Both the position numbers and the translations under genes were made by a program. The notes under the pieces were generated by a model. That model did not search any database. It saw only the letters and a program-made list of their open reading frames with translations, and had not been told where the DNA came from. A stretch of 64,000 nucleotides of DNA from Mesostigma viride (lineage: Eukaryota > Streptophyta > Mesostigmatophyceae > Mesostigmatales > Mesostigmataceae), in NCBI GenBank assembly GCA_009746045.1, contig RPFO01000622.1, positions 1 through 64,000 on the forward strand. The letters are read 5' to 3'. Below, piece by piece: positions 33,605-44,296 of the stretch; position 1 is the first letter of the stretch; each line of letters starts with the position of its first letter.

Positions 33605-33770
33605 CCACCACCACCGTGCCACCGGTGGCACGGCGTGCCACCACCCATTTGTACTCCGTGCCATGGTGCCACCACCGACTCAATAATTCGTGCACTTGGA
33701 TGCATTTCGTGGAAATTTTCAGCCATTCTGGCCAGGTATTGGCGTAGTTCGGAAATCCGGATAGCTGAGA

Positions 33771-34052
33771 ATGGCTAGCGGCGCGCAGCCGCAGGCAGGT
33801 ATTGAAAACAATGGCGGGGATGCCGGACATGTGGAGCATGCCAGTGTGCAGGACGCAGTAGCACCAGCGGGGCAAGAGAACACAATGGATACAGGCCCTG
33901 TATCAGTGGGCGCTGTAGGTGATGAAGTACAGAAGCAAAGGGCATCAAACGTGTACGTCAGGGGAGCAGTCAATGAACTTCATAGAATGAATGCCTCCGG
34001 TGCTTCGGATGAGGAAACCGAGCAAACAGCCAAAACGGATGGGAAATCTCAG
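33771..34052 (+). CDS. Plus-strand coiled-coil gene, exon 1
   Basis: 94 codons opening MASGAQPQAGIENNGGDAG and ending KTDGKSQ at a CTCAG/GTAAAT donor, phase 0. Hydrophilic, no known domain. It shares a peptide segment with the divergent minus exon at 33065-33240, so the two first exons may have arisen by inverted duplication together with the promoter. Later exons are 34336-35029 plus 40353-40423 (one exon, interrupted), and 40642-41849. Confidence 0.55.
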
Positions 34053-34089
34053 GTAAATTTATGACAGGGGAAATCCGGTTGTTATTTTT

Positions 34090-34331
34090 CCAAAGGAATA
34101 TTACAATAAGTGCAGTTCTTGGCGTTTGGAATCATGACATTGCTTGTGCTATTGCTCTTGAATTGCATTTTACCAAAGGAATATTACAATAAGTGCAGTT
34201 CTTGGCATTTGGAATCATGACATTGCTTGTGCTATTGCTCTTGAATTGCATTTTACCAAAGGAATATTACTAAGTGCAGTTCTTGGCGTTTGGAATCATG
34301 ACATTGCTTGTGCTATTGCTCTTGAATTGCA
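34090..34331. repeat. 83-bp tandem repeat, about 2.9 units, in intron 1
   Basis: Units begin CCAAAGGAATATTAC and contain GGAATCATGACATTG. The last unit is a few bases shorter and runs straight into the exon 2 acceptor (CAACAG at 34330-34335), so the duplication multiplied the end of the intron. Confidence 0.9.
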
Positions 34332-34335
34332 ACAG

Positions 34336-35029
34336 GCAGCATCGCAGGACCCAGTTGCGCACAAGTGCCTCGTCAAGTATCTGGGATATTTGGGGGTGCT
34401 CGTGAAGGGAGCCGGCAGCCTCTCGATTGCATCCCGGGGTGCTACTGCGGCCAAGCCAGTTGTGCTTCACATGCTCGACGTGGGCAAGGGTTTTCCAACC
34501 AACAGCAGGTTCATCAACGGTATTCCTCAGATAACCGTTCCAGAGCACAACATCACACGAGCTCACAACTTCTACACGCTGTCTGATGAAAAGGATTCCC
34601 TGGCCCAACTAGACACCAAGAGTGACTGGCCTCCGCTGTATGTTTCGTGCAAAAAGGCTGGCTCTCGTAGCACCGCCAAGGTGACGTCGTTCTCCATCGG
34701 TGACATCTGCAGTCATGCGGATCCTGAGCTAATGCGTGACCTGCGTGCCACTCCCACGGGCAACACCGCTGTGCGGCTTGTCATCCTCGGACTCGCTTGT
34801 GTGAGGGCAGCCAGCACTGGCCATGAGTACCAGTCCTTTGTGGCGTTGGTGCGTCCCATTTACAGCTGCGAGGAAGGAGAATGGACGGTTACCTCATTCG
34901 CCTCCGGTGAAATCCGTGTAGCGTGGTGCCGACCATATAACTTGACGGTTGACCCTGCCGCCACCGCCGAATTGCATTGCCATTCGAGTACTACCTTGGC
35001 GGATGCCATGGCGGACATCACGTCAGTGT
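34336..35029 (+). CDS. Plus-strand gene, exon 2, left part (interrupted by a DIRS-like element)
   Basis: Open from the CAACAG acceptor through VAHKCLVKYLGYLGVLV, VLHMLDVGKGF, ITVPEHNITRAHNFYTLSD and SFVALVRPIYSCEEGEW to DITSV at 35029, where the DIRS/PAT-like element begins. Globular, mixed alpha/beta by eye; family not recognised. The frame matches exactly when continued at 40353 on the other side of the element. Confidence 0.6.
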
Positions 35030-35226
35030 ATCCATTTCTGGCCTTGCCTTGCTTTGCATGCATCACCACAAAACATCAAATTTATTACAATATGTGTGCT
35101 AGCTCTATACGGTGGAATAACACAGACATGTCTACCAGATGGCAACACGGCCATCTGTATGCTAGGGTGAGCACACTATGTGAATGTGCAGGGCCAGCCC
35201 ACAGCAGCTGTGCCCCTGCTCTACCC
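35030..35226 (-). repeat. Split direct repeat B2
   Basis: 197-bp copy of B1, forming the 3' end of the element next to the broken host exon. Confidence 0.9.
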
Positions 35227-35250
35227 CTTTTGCCAGGGGGGGGGGGGGGG

Positions 35251-35457
35251 AGGCAAAAGAAACAACCTGCTTCCCTAGAATGGAAGCCCACCCTTTATAG
35301 CAACCACCTCTCCAGCCAACCCCTACCTGGGTGGCTGGGGTACGGGTGCCAGCACAAAAAATATTTTTTCTAAAATTATTTTTTCTTTTGGTGCTATACG
35401 GCGTTGCATTCTCCGCTCAGCAGGTTAGTCATAGATAAAATGAGCATAGCTCACCAA
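35251..35457 (-). repeat. Split direct repeat A2
   Basis: 207 bp copy of A1. Separated from B2 by 24 bases that include a long G run (35236-35250). Confidence 0.9.
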
Positions 35458-35654
35458 ATCCATTTCTGGCCTTGCCTTGCTTTGCATGCATCACCACAAA
35501 ACATCAAATTTATTACAATATGTGTGCTAGCTCTATACGGTGGAATAACACAGACATGTCTACCAGATGGCAACACGGCCATCTGTATGCTAGGGTGAGC
35601 ACACTATGTGAATGTGCAGGGCCAGCCCACAGCAGCTGTGCCCCTGCTCTACCC
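35458..35654 (-). repeat. Split direct repeat B1
   Basis: 197 bp, matches B2 (35030-35226). Directly abuts A2, creating the B-A junction used in DIRS/PAT circle models. Confidence 0.9.
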
Positions 35655-35849
35655 ACATCTCCTTACATGGCTAACAGCCGAAAATACGTAGGACATGCAA
35701 AAAAGAAAACTTAAACTACCTAGCTATGGGGGTACTTTGTCCCAACCCAGGTTCACCCTCGGGTTAGTTAAACCATTTCCCCCCTGACCTCCCACACAAG
35801 GGTGAGGTCAGTTGATAGCTAAAAGACGAGAGGTAAAAACAGGAGGACG

Positions 35850-38779
35850 TCAAAACTCGACGCCACCGAAGTGGCGCCGGAAAGCCGCTGGGTCAAAACC
35901 CAGGGCCTGAGCCCAGAGGGCGGGTGGGATGTCGCGCCCCAGGAGGCTGCGGTGGAGGCCAATGTAGCGCGTGACCGAGAGGGCCGAAGCCCACCGGCCG
36001 CGCAGCTGGATGGCCTCCGGCGACTCGCCAGCGATGGCGTCGTGCGTCGCCCCCCATGCCGGAGGCTGTGAAAAGAAAACATCCCTGGGATGCCCATGCG
36101 GGCCTGCACAGCCTCCCACTGCTGCCTAGCCTGGCTGTACGTTAAGCCTCGAAAGAGGAGTGCATCCGGGGGCTGGCCAGCCGTCAGACGTCGCAGGAGC
36201 CACAAAGAAAGTGGATCCCGGACGAGGACGTGCTGGGCCGCCCCCTGCGCAGTTTTGGGGTTGCGCAGCACAAGGGCACCGACCATGGGCCCTGGCTCGA
36301 GAAGGGGGTGGCCGGGATGAGCCACATCCCGAACCCGCAGCCCTAGCGCCTCGCTAATGCGTAAATACTGCTGGAAAGCAATAATAATCAACGCACTCAA
36401 ATGCACCTGTCGACGTGAAACTAGCAACAGGGCAGTGAAATAGCAAAGGCGCCAGGGCATAGGCGGAGGGCTGACAGCCGGAACAAGCCGCTGCCAACCT
36501 GCTAGCAGGCGGTCCGCCAGTACCCAATTCCGAACAATGTCGGGGTAGTACAGGTGCAGACAGGCCTTGGCATGCTGGCATAAGGTACGCCCCCGCCCGC
36601 CTCTGGCATGGTAGACAGCAGAAATCCACTCACAGAAAATGGCTTCCGCGTCAGCTGGGTCGACAGGGCCAGGTGGCGCCCACGCCACGTAGACAGCCGC
36701 CGCACGCCGGTACGCTGGCAAGGTAGACACAGGGTTGACTGTGCCCTCCAAAAGTGCCAAGTCCCGAGGGCGTCGCGCCCCCTCAGGCCCAGGGTTGGGA
36801 TGCACGTCACCACACCGGGTCAAGTCAGGAACCCAAGCGCCACGCCGACTGGCCTTGTCAGCTGGGTTGTGGTCGGTAGCCACCCAGACCCAGTGGCTCT
36901 GCATGTCGCCAGCCAGTGACAGAGCGCAGTAGCGCCGAACCAGCTGGTTGAGACGGTAGGAAGACGACCGCCCTCTGACAAACGCCCCCACCACAGCACT
37001 GGAGTCTACGAGCCGGACGACTCGCTTACCCCGACACGCCTTGGTCCGGCACGACCACTCGACCCCCTGTGTCGCAGCAATCGCCTCCTTGACGTTGATG
37101 TGGTTAGGCTGCCCCCGCCACCGGTAGGACAGTGCCGTACGCCAGTGGCCACTATCCAGCAGGCTGTAGTCCCCCTCCTCCATGCGCTCCAGGTCCCAGT
37201 CCTCCCCAGACGTTAAAGCTGTCGTCCGCCACCCCCGCGCTTCGCGCCGGGTCGCCAGCCGGGCACAATCGGCCCCAGGCAGGTCCCTGTAGACCACCCC
37301 ACCGCCGGAGCCGCTCGCATCACTTGCGACGACCCGGTCAGAAAGGGGCCGGGCCCTGGCCGCCCTCAAAAAGGGGGCCAGGTCGATCGCCGCCTGAAGC
37401 TCCTGGCGGGCCCCCGCAGGGAGGCGCCAGCGGCGCCCAGGCAGGGAGGCATTCATGGCTGCTAGCAGCCGGTACGTCTCAGACCACACCGAAAGCATGG
37501 GGCGGCACAGCAGATGCATCCACACCCACTTCCCAAGCACAGAACTAAGTTCGCGGTAGTATGTAAACCCGCGATCTAAGATTCTATGAGTAGCGGCGAT
37601 AACTGCCACCACACGCTCAGGAACAGGCACCACGTCACCATCCCTTTGGTGAATGACCCCCACCGCCTGCACACCAGTCTGCTCTGCTGTCGCCCGTACC
37701 ACCTTGTCAGACTTCTGCACCAGCCCAACAGCGGCGTAGGCAGCCTGAACACGATCTAGCTGCTGATTCACCCCATCCACCGACGCACAGTGGGTGAAAT
37801 GGAGGTCATCGATCGTCACAGCATGCATACCTTCCAGATCCTGCCGAGATTCGAAGCACGGCGAGGGCGCCAAGGGCGCAGCAGGGTCCTCCTCCAGCCT
37901 CAGCCGGACGGTCTCCCCCGCCTCGTTGGCCTCCGCCACCAGGATCAGCGCGGACATGTTGATGCTCAGCCCACGACTAGCCTCCAACGGCGGCTTGGGG
38001 CCACAGCGGTACAACACAGACTGATGCACACACTGGGCCACCGCGACGGCCAGCTTGTTGCCCATTGGCCAGCACAACATCCACGGCCACACCTTCCGAC
38101 GAGCCCCACTCAGGCCCACCAGATCCGACCACACCGGCATCCACGCACAGTACCGCCGCATCCAAACTGGCAGGCGGAGTCTGTTGTAGTACGAATCCAA
38201 ATCTGATACGCCCCCAAAAACATCCTCCCCAGCGCGCGTGGGCAAATCGCAAATCACGCCAAGGTGTGGTAAAAAAGCGGGCATAGGATCTGGTAGTGGC
38301 ATGTTGCCACGCCGGTTGTCCACAATCAGCCGTATACGGCCGTCGGGCTTTCCGACCCCAAAAGTACCGTTCACCATAGGCGGCTCCTCCTCAAAAAATC
38401 CACCCAAAATCCCCCTCTCCACACACACCGTGCAAACCCGCGCGAACTCCTCCATGCTACACCCCCGCGAGATCCGCATCGACTTCTGCAAGATCCGCTC
38501 TGCTGGGCTCAGCGTCCGTACCATCCTACTCTCATCATTCAAAATTGCTCCCCAAGAGGGGGGTAGTAAGTTCAGCACATCCACTTGGCCACCTTCCCCC
38601 GGACCAGGCAAAGCCAAGCGTGCGGCCACTAACGGTTCGTAAGGGGCTCCTTCAGCATATTCACCCCCATCCACTACAGATCCTGCCATTGCCGCTACGG
38701 AACCACCGTTCCGGCGGACAAAGGACCTGCAAGCATCATCGATCCCATCTAGGGCCGCCTGCTGCAGAGGCCCGGGCAC
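35850..38779 (-). CDS. DIRS-like polyprotein: RT, RNase H, 2A-like site, tyrosine recombinase
   Basis: A frame of about 910 residues that changes at a G6 run near 36053; the C-terminus then continues in another frame to the stop at 35850. In order: RT (GKPDGRIRLIVDNRRGN, SDLDSYYNRLRLP, MHAVTIDDLHFTH); RNase H (VVASDASGSGGGVVYRD, INVKEAIAA, VRLVDSSAVVGAF, TDHNPADKASRRG); a 2A-like GDVHPNPGP at residues 657-665; and a tyrosine recombinase (FQQYLRISEALGLRV, FHSLRHGG, and in the second frame GRWASALSVTRYIGLH with the likely nucleophile Tyr). RT copies element RNA; the recombinase integrates circles without target duplication. The single frame break is at a homopolymer. Confidence 0.85.
36785..36811 (-). 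other. 2A-like ribosome-skipping motif in the DIRS-like polyprotein
   Basis: GDVHPNPGP, matching D-V/I-E-x-N-P-G-P except His for Glu. It sits between RNase H and recombinase, a natural place to release two proteins. Similar motifs occur in several retrotransposon families. Activity is not shown by sequence. Confidence 0.6.
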
Positions 38780-39055
38780 ACGGGCTGAATCTACAGCAGG
38801 CGGGTCTCGCCCCCCCCCCCCATCCAGTTTAACGCCCTAACCGTCTGACAGGCTAGTGTGCGAGCATTAAAAGCCCGACTCATCCTATCGCGCCTACGGC
38901 CTGAGCGTACCTGCTGCCACCAGTCACGAGGTGGCAGGGGTGCTGGAAGAGGTAGTGGAAGAAGGCACCGCTCCCTCACTTGTTGTTGTTGGACGGGCCG
39001 CCCTGCCCCTTCTTGCCGGGACCCTGCTCCAGCTTGTGCTGCAGCTTCCCCATGC

Positions 39056-40076
39056 TCATCGCCGCCCGCACCGCCGGAGACGCCAGCATTGCTCCACCCT
39101 CCTGGAATGGCAGCATTGCCGACGGCGTCCCCTTCCACCCGTCGACCCCACATCCACCAGCTGGCATGCCGTGATCAGCTTTGCCAGGTACTCGGCTGCT
39201 GCCAGCTCCAGAATTACTTCGGAGCGTGGCGTGGCCCAGTAGCCAAATTCTGTCACCATCGTGTCCAGAATTCCTGCCATCTGCAGGAGCAGCATCCGCC
39301 TCTCCCCGCTGGCTGAGCTGCCGTGCATCGTCAGCATTAACGATGCACGGATGGACTTCCCCCCACGCTCTCCGCGTAGTCCAGCATTCCCGGCAGCACC
39401 GCCTCCAGCATGTTGCTCACCAGCACCGGCACTGCATGCCCACTCAGCGCCACCCCCTTCGTGCGCGCCAGCCTGCCAGCAGTCGTCGCTGCGGCTGGGC
39501 TTGCAGCTGCTGGAGTCTTTGCCTGGTCCAGCAGCTTCGACATGGCCGATATCAGGTCGCCAATATCTCCGCCAGTGCGGGCGTTGCCCGGCCGGGATGG
39601 AAGCCCTCCAGCTGGCGTTGCATAGCCCGTCTCGGTCCCCAGCAGCCGACCTAGGTTTCGGTCCAGGTCCGCCACCGCCTGGTCGATCGCCCCAGGAGCG
39701 CCATCGTCCTCGCCAGCGCCCGCTCCACCATGCCCCGCCCCTCCGCTTCCACCTGCCGAAGGGGAACACCCCCCGTTCCCACCGCACCTGCTGACACTGG
39801 TGGGTCCGGCTCCGCAATAGCCTCCCCCAGTTGCGCTGCTAGCACATCGGCCAGGGCCTCCTCCCCATCCCAGTCGCTGACAAACCCCCTTTTCTCCAAC
39901 ACGTCCATGACGTTCTTGGCACGCCCCGGAGTGAGCTTCTGGATCCGCTCTAGCCAGTTCCCCTCCCCTAGGATCTTCTGGACCGCAGTGGCGGCCTCCT
40001 TTGGGGTGCATCCCTCCTTGGCTGCCTGCTTGAGTTTCGCTAGGAAATTCCGGTCTGGGGCTGTCACTGTGGTCAT
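39056..40076 (-). pseudogene. Gag-like ORF1 of the DIRS-like element
   Basis: Begins MTTVTAPDRNFLAKLKQAAKEG and reads about 120 residues of helical, charged sequence. The frame shifts near 39710, and the continuing frame (AIDQAVADLDRNLGRLLG, LISAMSKLLDQAKTP, LVSNMLEAVLPGMLDY) runs to about 39340, then on to 39056 in a third frame. The long helices fit a DIRS Gag-like particle protein, but no zinc knuckle is visible. The frame breaks may be sequence errors. Confidence 0.55.
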
Positions 40077-40144
40077 GGTGGGTTATACTGCTTGATGTGT
40101 TATCTTGCGTTTTGTTTTTTGTGATGTGGTCACGTGAGGTTCTC

Positions 40145-40352
40145 AGGCAAAAGAAACAACCTGCTTCCCTAGAATGGAAGCCCACCCTTTATAGCAACCA
40201 CCTCTCCAGCCAACCCCTACCTGGGTGGCTGGGGTACGGGTGCCAGCACAAAAAATATTTTTTTCTAAAATTATTTTTTCTTTTGGTGCTATACGGCGTT
40301 GCATTCTCCGCTCAGCAGGTTAGTCATAGATAAAATGAGCATAGCTCACCAA
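40145..40352 (-). repeat. Split direct repeat A1
   Basis: 208 bp, matches A2 (35251-35457) with a one-base length difference in a T run. Forms the 5' end of the DIRS-like element. Confidence 0.9.
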
Positions 40353-40423
40353 TTACCCGCCAGGAGTCGCGCATCAACCAGTTAAGGAGCGCGACCAACA
40401 AGACCACCGGGCAGGGCTATCTT
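40353..40423 (+). CDS. Plus-strand gene, exon 2, right part
   Basis: Continues the frame broken at 35029 (TRQESRINQLRSATNK) and ends at a strong donor CTT/GTAAGTATC, phase 0. No target duplication separates the two halves, as expected for tyrosine-recombinase insertion. Confidence 0.6.
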
Positions 40424-40641
40424 GTAAGTATCTCAGATCGGTTTTGCATTGTTGACATTCATATGCTAGAACATGCCATGCGCAATCCAACCGCAGCCGA
40501 GCGCAAACCACACTGGCGCATATGATCAATGTGCATACTAGAAGACACCATCAGGAGCACTCTATTTGTAGGCACCATAAAACATTAATTATTGTTGATG
40601 TAAAATGTCAATCTCTGTATGCGCGCATGTTTACAATTCAG

Positions 40642-41849
40642 GTGCTCGCTGTCGTCCCGCCTGCTCCATCCGATGAAGATGAAGATGAAGATGAAAGCGG
40701 GGGCGATGCCAGCTATGACCTGGAGGATGAAGAGGAGGTGGAGGAGGAGCACAATGATGGGGAAGGGGGGGGTGACGATGGCAGCGAGGAACAAACATCA
40801 CCCGTCAAGCCCAAGAAGCGCGCCTCGAAGGCGGCGGGGGGGGGGGGCAGCGGAGCTTGCGCCCTGCACGCCAGCTTGAATACCAGGGCGGGAAGGCACT
40901 GCCGCCTCGCGCAGCAAAGTCAGCACCGTCCGAGAGTGCGATGCCAGCAGCTCCCCCGGCAGCTCCCCCGGCAGCTCCCCCGGCAAGGTGGCTAGCGCCC
41001 CTTACTCAGGGGTTGCAAGCAGCACAGGCAGCAATCGCAGAGCTGAAGGACTGGGTGGGGTTTCAAGCAAAGCAAGGGAGGAAGAAGGCGCCGCCGTCTG
41101 TGGCTATGCAGATCGCTGATTTGAATGCAAAGGTTTCCAAGTGCCAATCATCATTGGCAGCGCGTGCAAAGCCGGCTGCCGCCCCAGAGAACCCCGCGAC
41201 TGCGAAGCTGAAGGAACAGGTCAAATCCCTGACGGAGAGGGTTGATGCTTTGGAAAGGGAACGAGTGCCATGCACGCCTGTTGAATGTGCTCCAACGTAC
41301 AGCCATGCACGCCTGTTGAATGTGCTCCAACGTACCTCAAGCCGCGGCACGGAGATTCACCGGCCGACCATTCCTGCTGCGCCTCCCACATTGCGGCAAC
41401 GTGAAGGCTTCACCGGCATGCAGGGGGCAGAATGGCAGCCGGCACGCCGTGAGCCAGAGCCGCGCAAGCGCGCACCCGCGATCGATGGGGCAAGGAAGCT
41501 GGATTGGCAAGATGAGCCAGAGCCGCGCACGCGCTCACCCGCGATCGATGAGGCAAGGAAGCTGGATTGGCAAGATGAATCGCATGGCCTGTACGAGCCT
41601 TATGACTCCTATTATATGGCCCACGGTGAGCCCTTGCAGGGCGCTTACCGTTATGCCGCCATGAGGGAGCCAGATAGGCCACATTATGCTGAGGGACATT
41701 ATGCAGCAACTCAGCATACTCGTCTCACGACTCACAGCAACTTTGATGATGAACGCATGCGTGCTCGCAGCGCCCCCCGCCCCCCGCCCCCCGCCCCCCG
41801 CCCCTCCATCGCGGAAAAGGCATCAGCCGTACTCGCAAGATGCAAATGA
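40642..41849 (+). CDS. Plus-strand gene, exon 3: acidic segment plus coiled coil
   Basis: Starts at a TTCAG acceptor in phase 0 with VLAVVPPAPSDEDEDEDE, a strongly acidic stretch, then a basic KPKKRASK patch that could be a nuclear signal. An 11-G run near 40837 shifts the frame; the open frame afterwards carries PAAPPAAPPARW, a helical heptad region (LTQGLQAAQAAIAELKDW, TAKLKEQVKSLTERVDALERER) and Arg/Pro-rich repeats, ending ASAVLARCK at 41849. Architecture suggests a nuclear or DNA-associated scaffold protein; function unknown. The frameshift may be an assembly error. Confidence 0.55.
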
Positions 41850-42144
41850 GCGAGGGGAACCAGTTTATTATGGTTCATGTTCATATTGATCGTGTTTGCA
41901 CCTCTTTGTCAGTTTTCAGCCATTTATTCAGCTTTTTTATGCTGTGATGTATTAGTTGGCGAACAAAGGAATTGTGGTTGCGATCACGTAGTACTTGCTT
42001 CTCCATATGTTACATGTAGGAGACATTGGAGACAATGCTGATAATCAATTAATATTTGTCTCAAGTAATCATCAATATTTTATTTTGCCATGTGCTTGCA
42101 TTACTTGCGTAGGAAAAGTCAAAAAATGATGTGTCAAGACATGT

Positions 42145-42575
42145 CACGGTGGCACGGTGCAACGGTGCAACGGTGCAACGGTGCAACGGTGCAACGGTGC
42201 AACGGTGCAACGGTGCAACGGTGCAACGGTGCAACGGTGCAACGGTGCAACGGTGGCACAGTGGCACCCCACGTTGGGCAGTGCTTGTGGGCAATATAAC
42301 AATAGTATTGGACGTTATGTTACCTCGTGACACCATACAGCATCATAAAATGGTAGTTTTATGGTGCAACGGTGCAACGGTGCAACGGTGCAACGGTGCA
42401 ACGGTGCAACGGTGCAACGGTGCAACGGTGGCACAGTGGCACCCCACTTTAGGCAGTGCTTGTGGACATTATAACATTAGTATTGGACGTTAGGTTACCT
42501 CGTGACACCATACAAAATCATAAAATGGTAGTTTTATGGTGCAACGGTGCAACGGTGCAACGGTGCAACGGTGTC
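42145..42575. repeat. Three (GTGCAACG)n tracts with a conserved 110-bp spacer
   Basis: Tracts at about 42150-42255, 42363-42430 and 42537-42572, separated by near-identical spacers (TATAACA, GTATTGGACGTTA, CTCGTGACACCATACA). It is thus a higher-order repeat of about 180 bp. The same 8-mer flanks the foldback at 33286-33604. Confidence 0.93.
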
Positions 42576-42689
42576 AAAACATGATGAGACACTTACCTCC
42601 TACCTTTGGACCTAAGAGAGGTACAAAATAACAAAGTTGAAAAAAAGTCAATTTGTACTAGTGGTGGAGTACAATTCCAGGTGTGCTTA

Positions 42690-43873
42690 GGGCTCGGCAG
42701 TCTTCGCGGTCTTGGGTAACTTCTTGGAAGCAACGCGCTCCTTTCCCCCGTCCTCCACCTCTCCGCCGCCATCCTCCTCCTCCTTCTCCTCCTCATCGTC
42801 CGAATCTGAAAGCACGACTGCTTTTCGACGACGTTTCTGAGGCAGGGCAGGCTTGGCAGCCTTCCCCACCTTGGCCGATTTCTTGGAAGCAACGTGCTCC
42901 GCAGCCTTCCCACCCTTGGCGGATTTCTTGGTTGCAACGTGCTGCTCCTCCTCCTCCTCCTCCTCCCCCCCTCCTCCTCCTCCTCCTCCTCCTCCTCCTC
43001 CTCCTCCTCCTCCTCCGCCTCATCATCTGCATCATCGTCCGAATCAGCCAGTGCCACTGCTGGCCTACGAAGCTGCTTCTTCGGTACCTGAGAAATGGGC
43101 TGAGTCGGCGGGGGAACCCGAAGCTGCTTCTTCGGTACCTGAGAAATGGGCTGAGTCGGCGGGGGAACCTTAAACGGCTTCGTCGGTACCTGAGAACTGG
43201 GCAGAGGCACCGGGGTGGGCAGAGTCGGCGGGGGAACCCGAAGCTGCTTCTTCGGAACCTGAAAAACGGGCTGCGGCGCGGCAGGCTTGGAAGGCCCACC
43301 TCCATCATCCTCAGCAAGTGACACGACTGCCCGTCGAGTCACTTGAGAAGCGGGCTTCTTCGCCGCAGGCGGATCCGCATCACCTTCAGGCCCCGTCATC
43401 TGTTCGGTCTGCTGCGTTCTCACCTCGACGGGGGTCTCTCCGCGAGTAGACCCTCCTGCCGGACCTCCATCCCCTCCATCCCCTCCCTCCAACAACTGTT
43501 GGTCATCCCTCTCCACCACGGCCGACGAAGGACCCCCGGCTTCGTGGGAAGCTTTTCGCTTCTTCGCCCTTCCGAGCCTAGTCCCCCCATCACCTTCCCC
43601 CTGTTCAAGCCGCTCCCACAATTCACTCCCAGTCCCAATCCTTTCCACTATCTCTTGAAACCCCTTATTCGCCGGCTCGGTACCAAACACGATCACCATC
43701 GGTTCGAACCTGGAGAAAAACTCTTGGGCGCAAGCCTTCAGCACATGATCGTAGATCCCGCCCGGTTCGGGAATGTCCGAAGCTGGCGGGCAAGGACCGT
43801 ACGGCCACCACCCTCTCTGAAAGTGACTCCACTTATCACCCCAAATGTTCGCCAAGTCAGCAGGCTCAGGCAC
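42690..43873 (-). pseudogene. Gene X, 3'-terminal region (acidic/basic, low complexity)
   Basis: Starts with a compact domain (DLANIWGDKWSHFQRGWWPYGP, VLKACAQEFFSRFEPMVIVF, FQEIVERIGTGSELWERL), then KKRKAS, repeats of QVPKKQLRVPPPTQPIS, and a long Glu run coded by a (CTC)n tract at 42951-43018. The frame shifts there; the continuing frame encodes QKRRRKAVVLSDSDDEEEKEEE and ends at 42687 with LPKTAKTAEP. Alternating acid and lysine-rich motifs suggest a nuclear protein. I place it at the 3' end of gene X by orientation and spacing; the join to upstream exons is not resolved. Confidence 0.5.
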
Positions 43874-43974
43874 GGAAGGGACCTGCCCAAGGGAAAGGGG
43901 TGGGCTGAAGCTGAGGCAACCTCGCCTGCCACCTGCTTGACGAGCGACTCGTCATCATCATCACCGAGGAGGAC

Positions 43975-44148
43975 CTGACAGCAAAACCAGACCCGGCGAC
44001 GGCCCCAGTCGATACTCTGCCACTCATACACAACGTCCCACTCCTCCTTCCCCTTCGCCTCCTCCTCCTTCTTCGCCTCCGTCTCCTTCCCCTTCCCCTT
44101 CCCCTTCTCCAGCCCCTTCACCGGCCCCTTCATCGCCGCCTCCTTCAC
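43975..44148 (-). CDS. Gene X, Lys/Glu-rich exon
   Basis: MKGPVKGLEKGKGKGKETEAKK followed by WDVVYEWQSIDWGRRRVWFCCQ. Low-complexity and basic. It lies between the exon ending near 44297 and the terminal region, with unresolved splice sites. No domain recognised. Confidence 0.35.
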
Positions 44149-44296
44149 CCCCCTTCGAGTAATCCAACTTTTGGAGCGTACTTCCTGAACGCTTCCGGAG
44201 CCAAAAGTGCCAAACCCACCGTCTTGTCCTCGCTCTCTTTTAGCAGAATCTCCTGAAAGTCGATCTTGCCACTCCTGAGATCCTTTCTCGGAATCC

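Larger units (their letters stand above)
35030..40352 (-). mobile_element. Complete DIRS/PAT (Kangaroo-like) retrotransposon
   Basis: 5.32 kb on the minus strand. It has the split direct repeat layout A1 (40352-40145), coding region, B1 (35654-35458), A2 (35457-35251), B2 (35226-35030). B1 abuts A2 exactly, and the element ends are A1 and B2, so a circle would recreate the B-A junction. The coding region has a Gag-like frame and a fused RT, RNase H and tyrosine recombinase. There is no target duplication, and the host exon frame is restored by exact removal. Confidence 0.9.

Noticed and set aside
33376..33875. Open frames with HRCTVAPL or RCNGATVQ repeats
   Set aside because: Translations of the 8-bp satellite in different frames.
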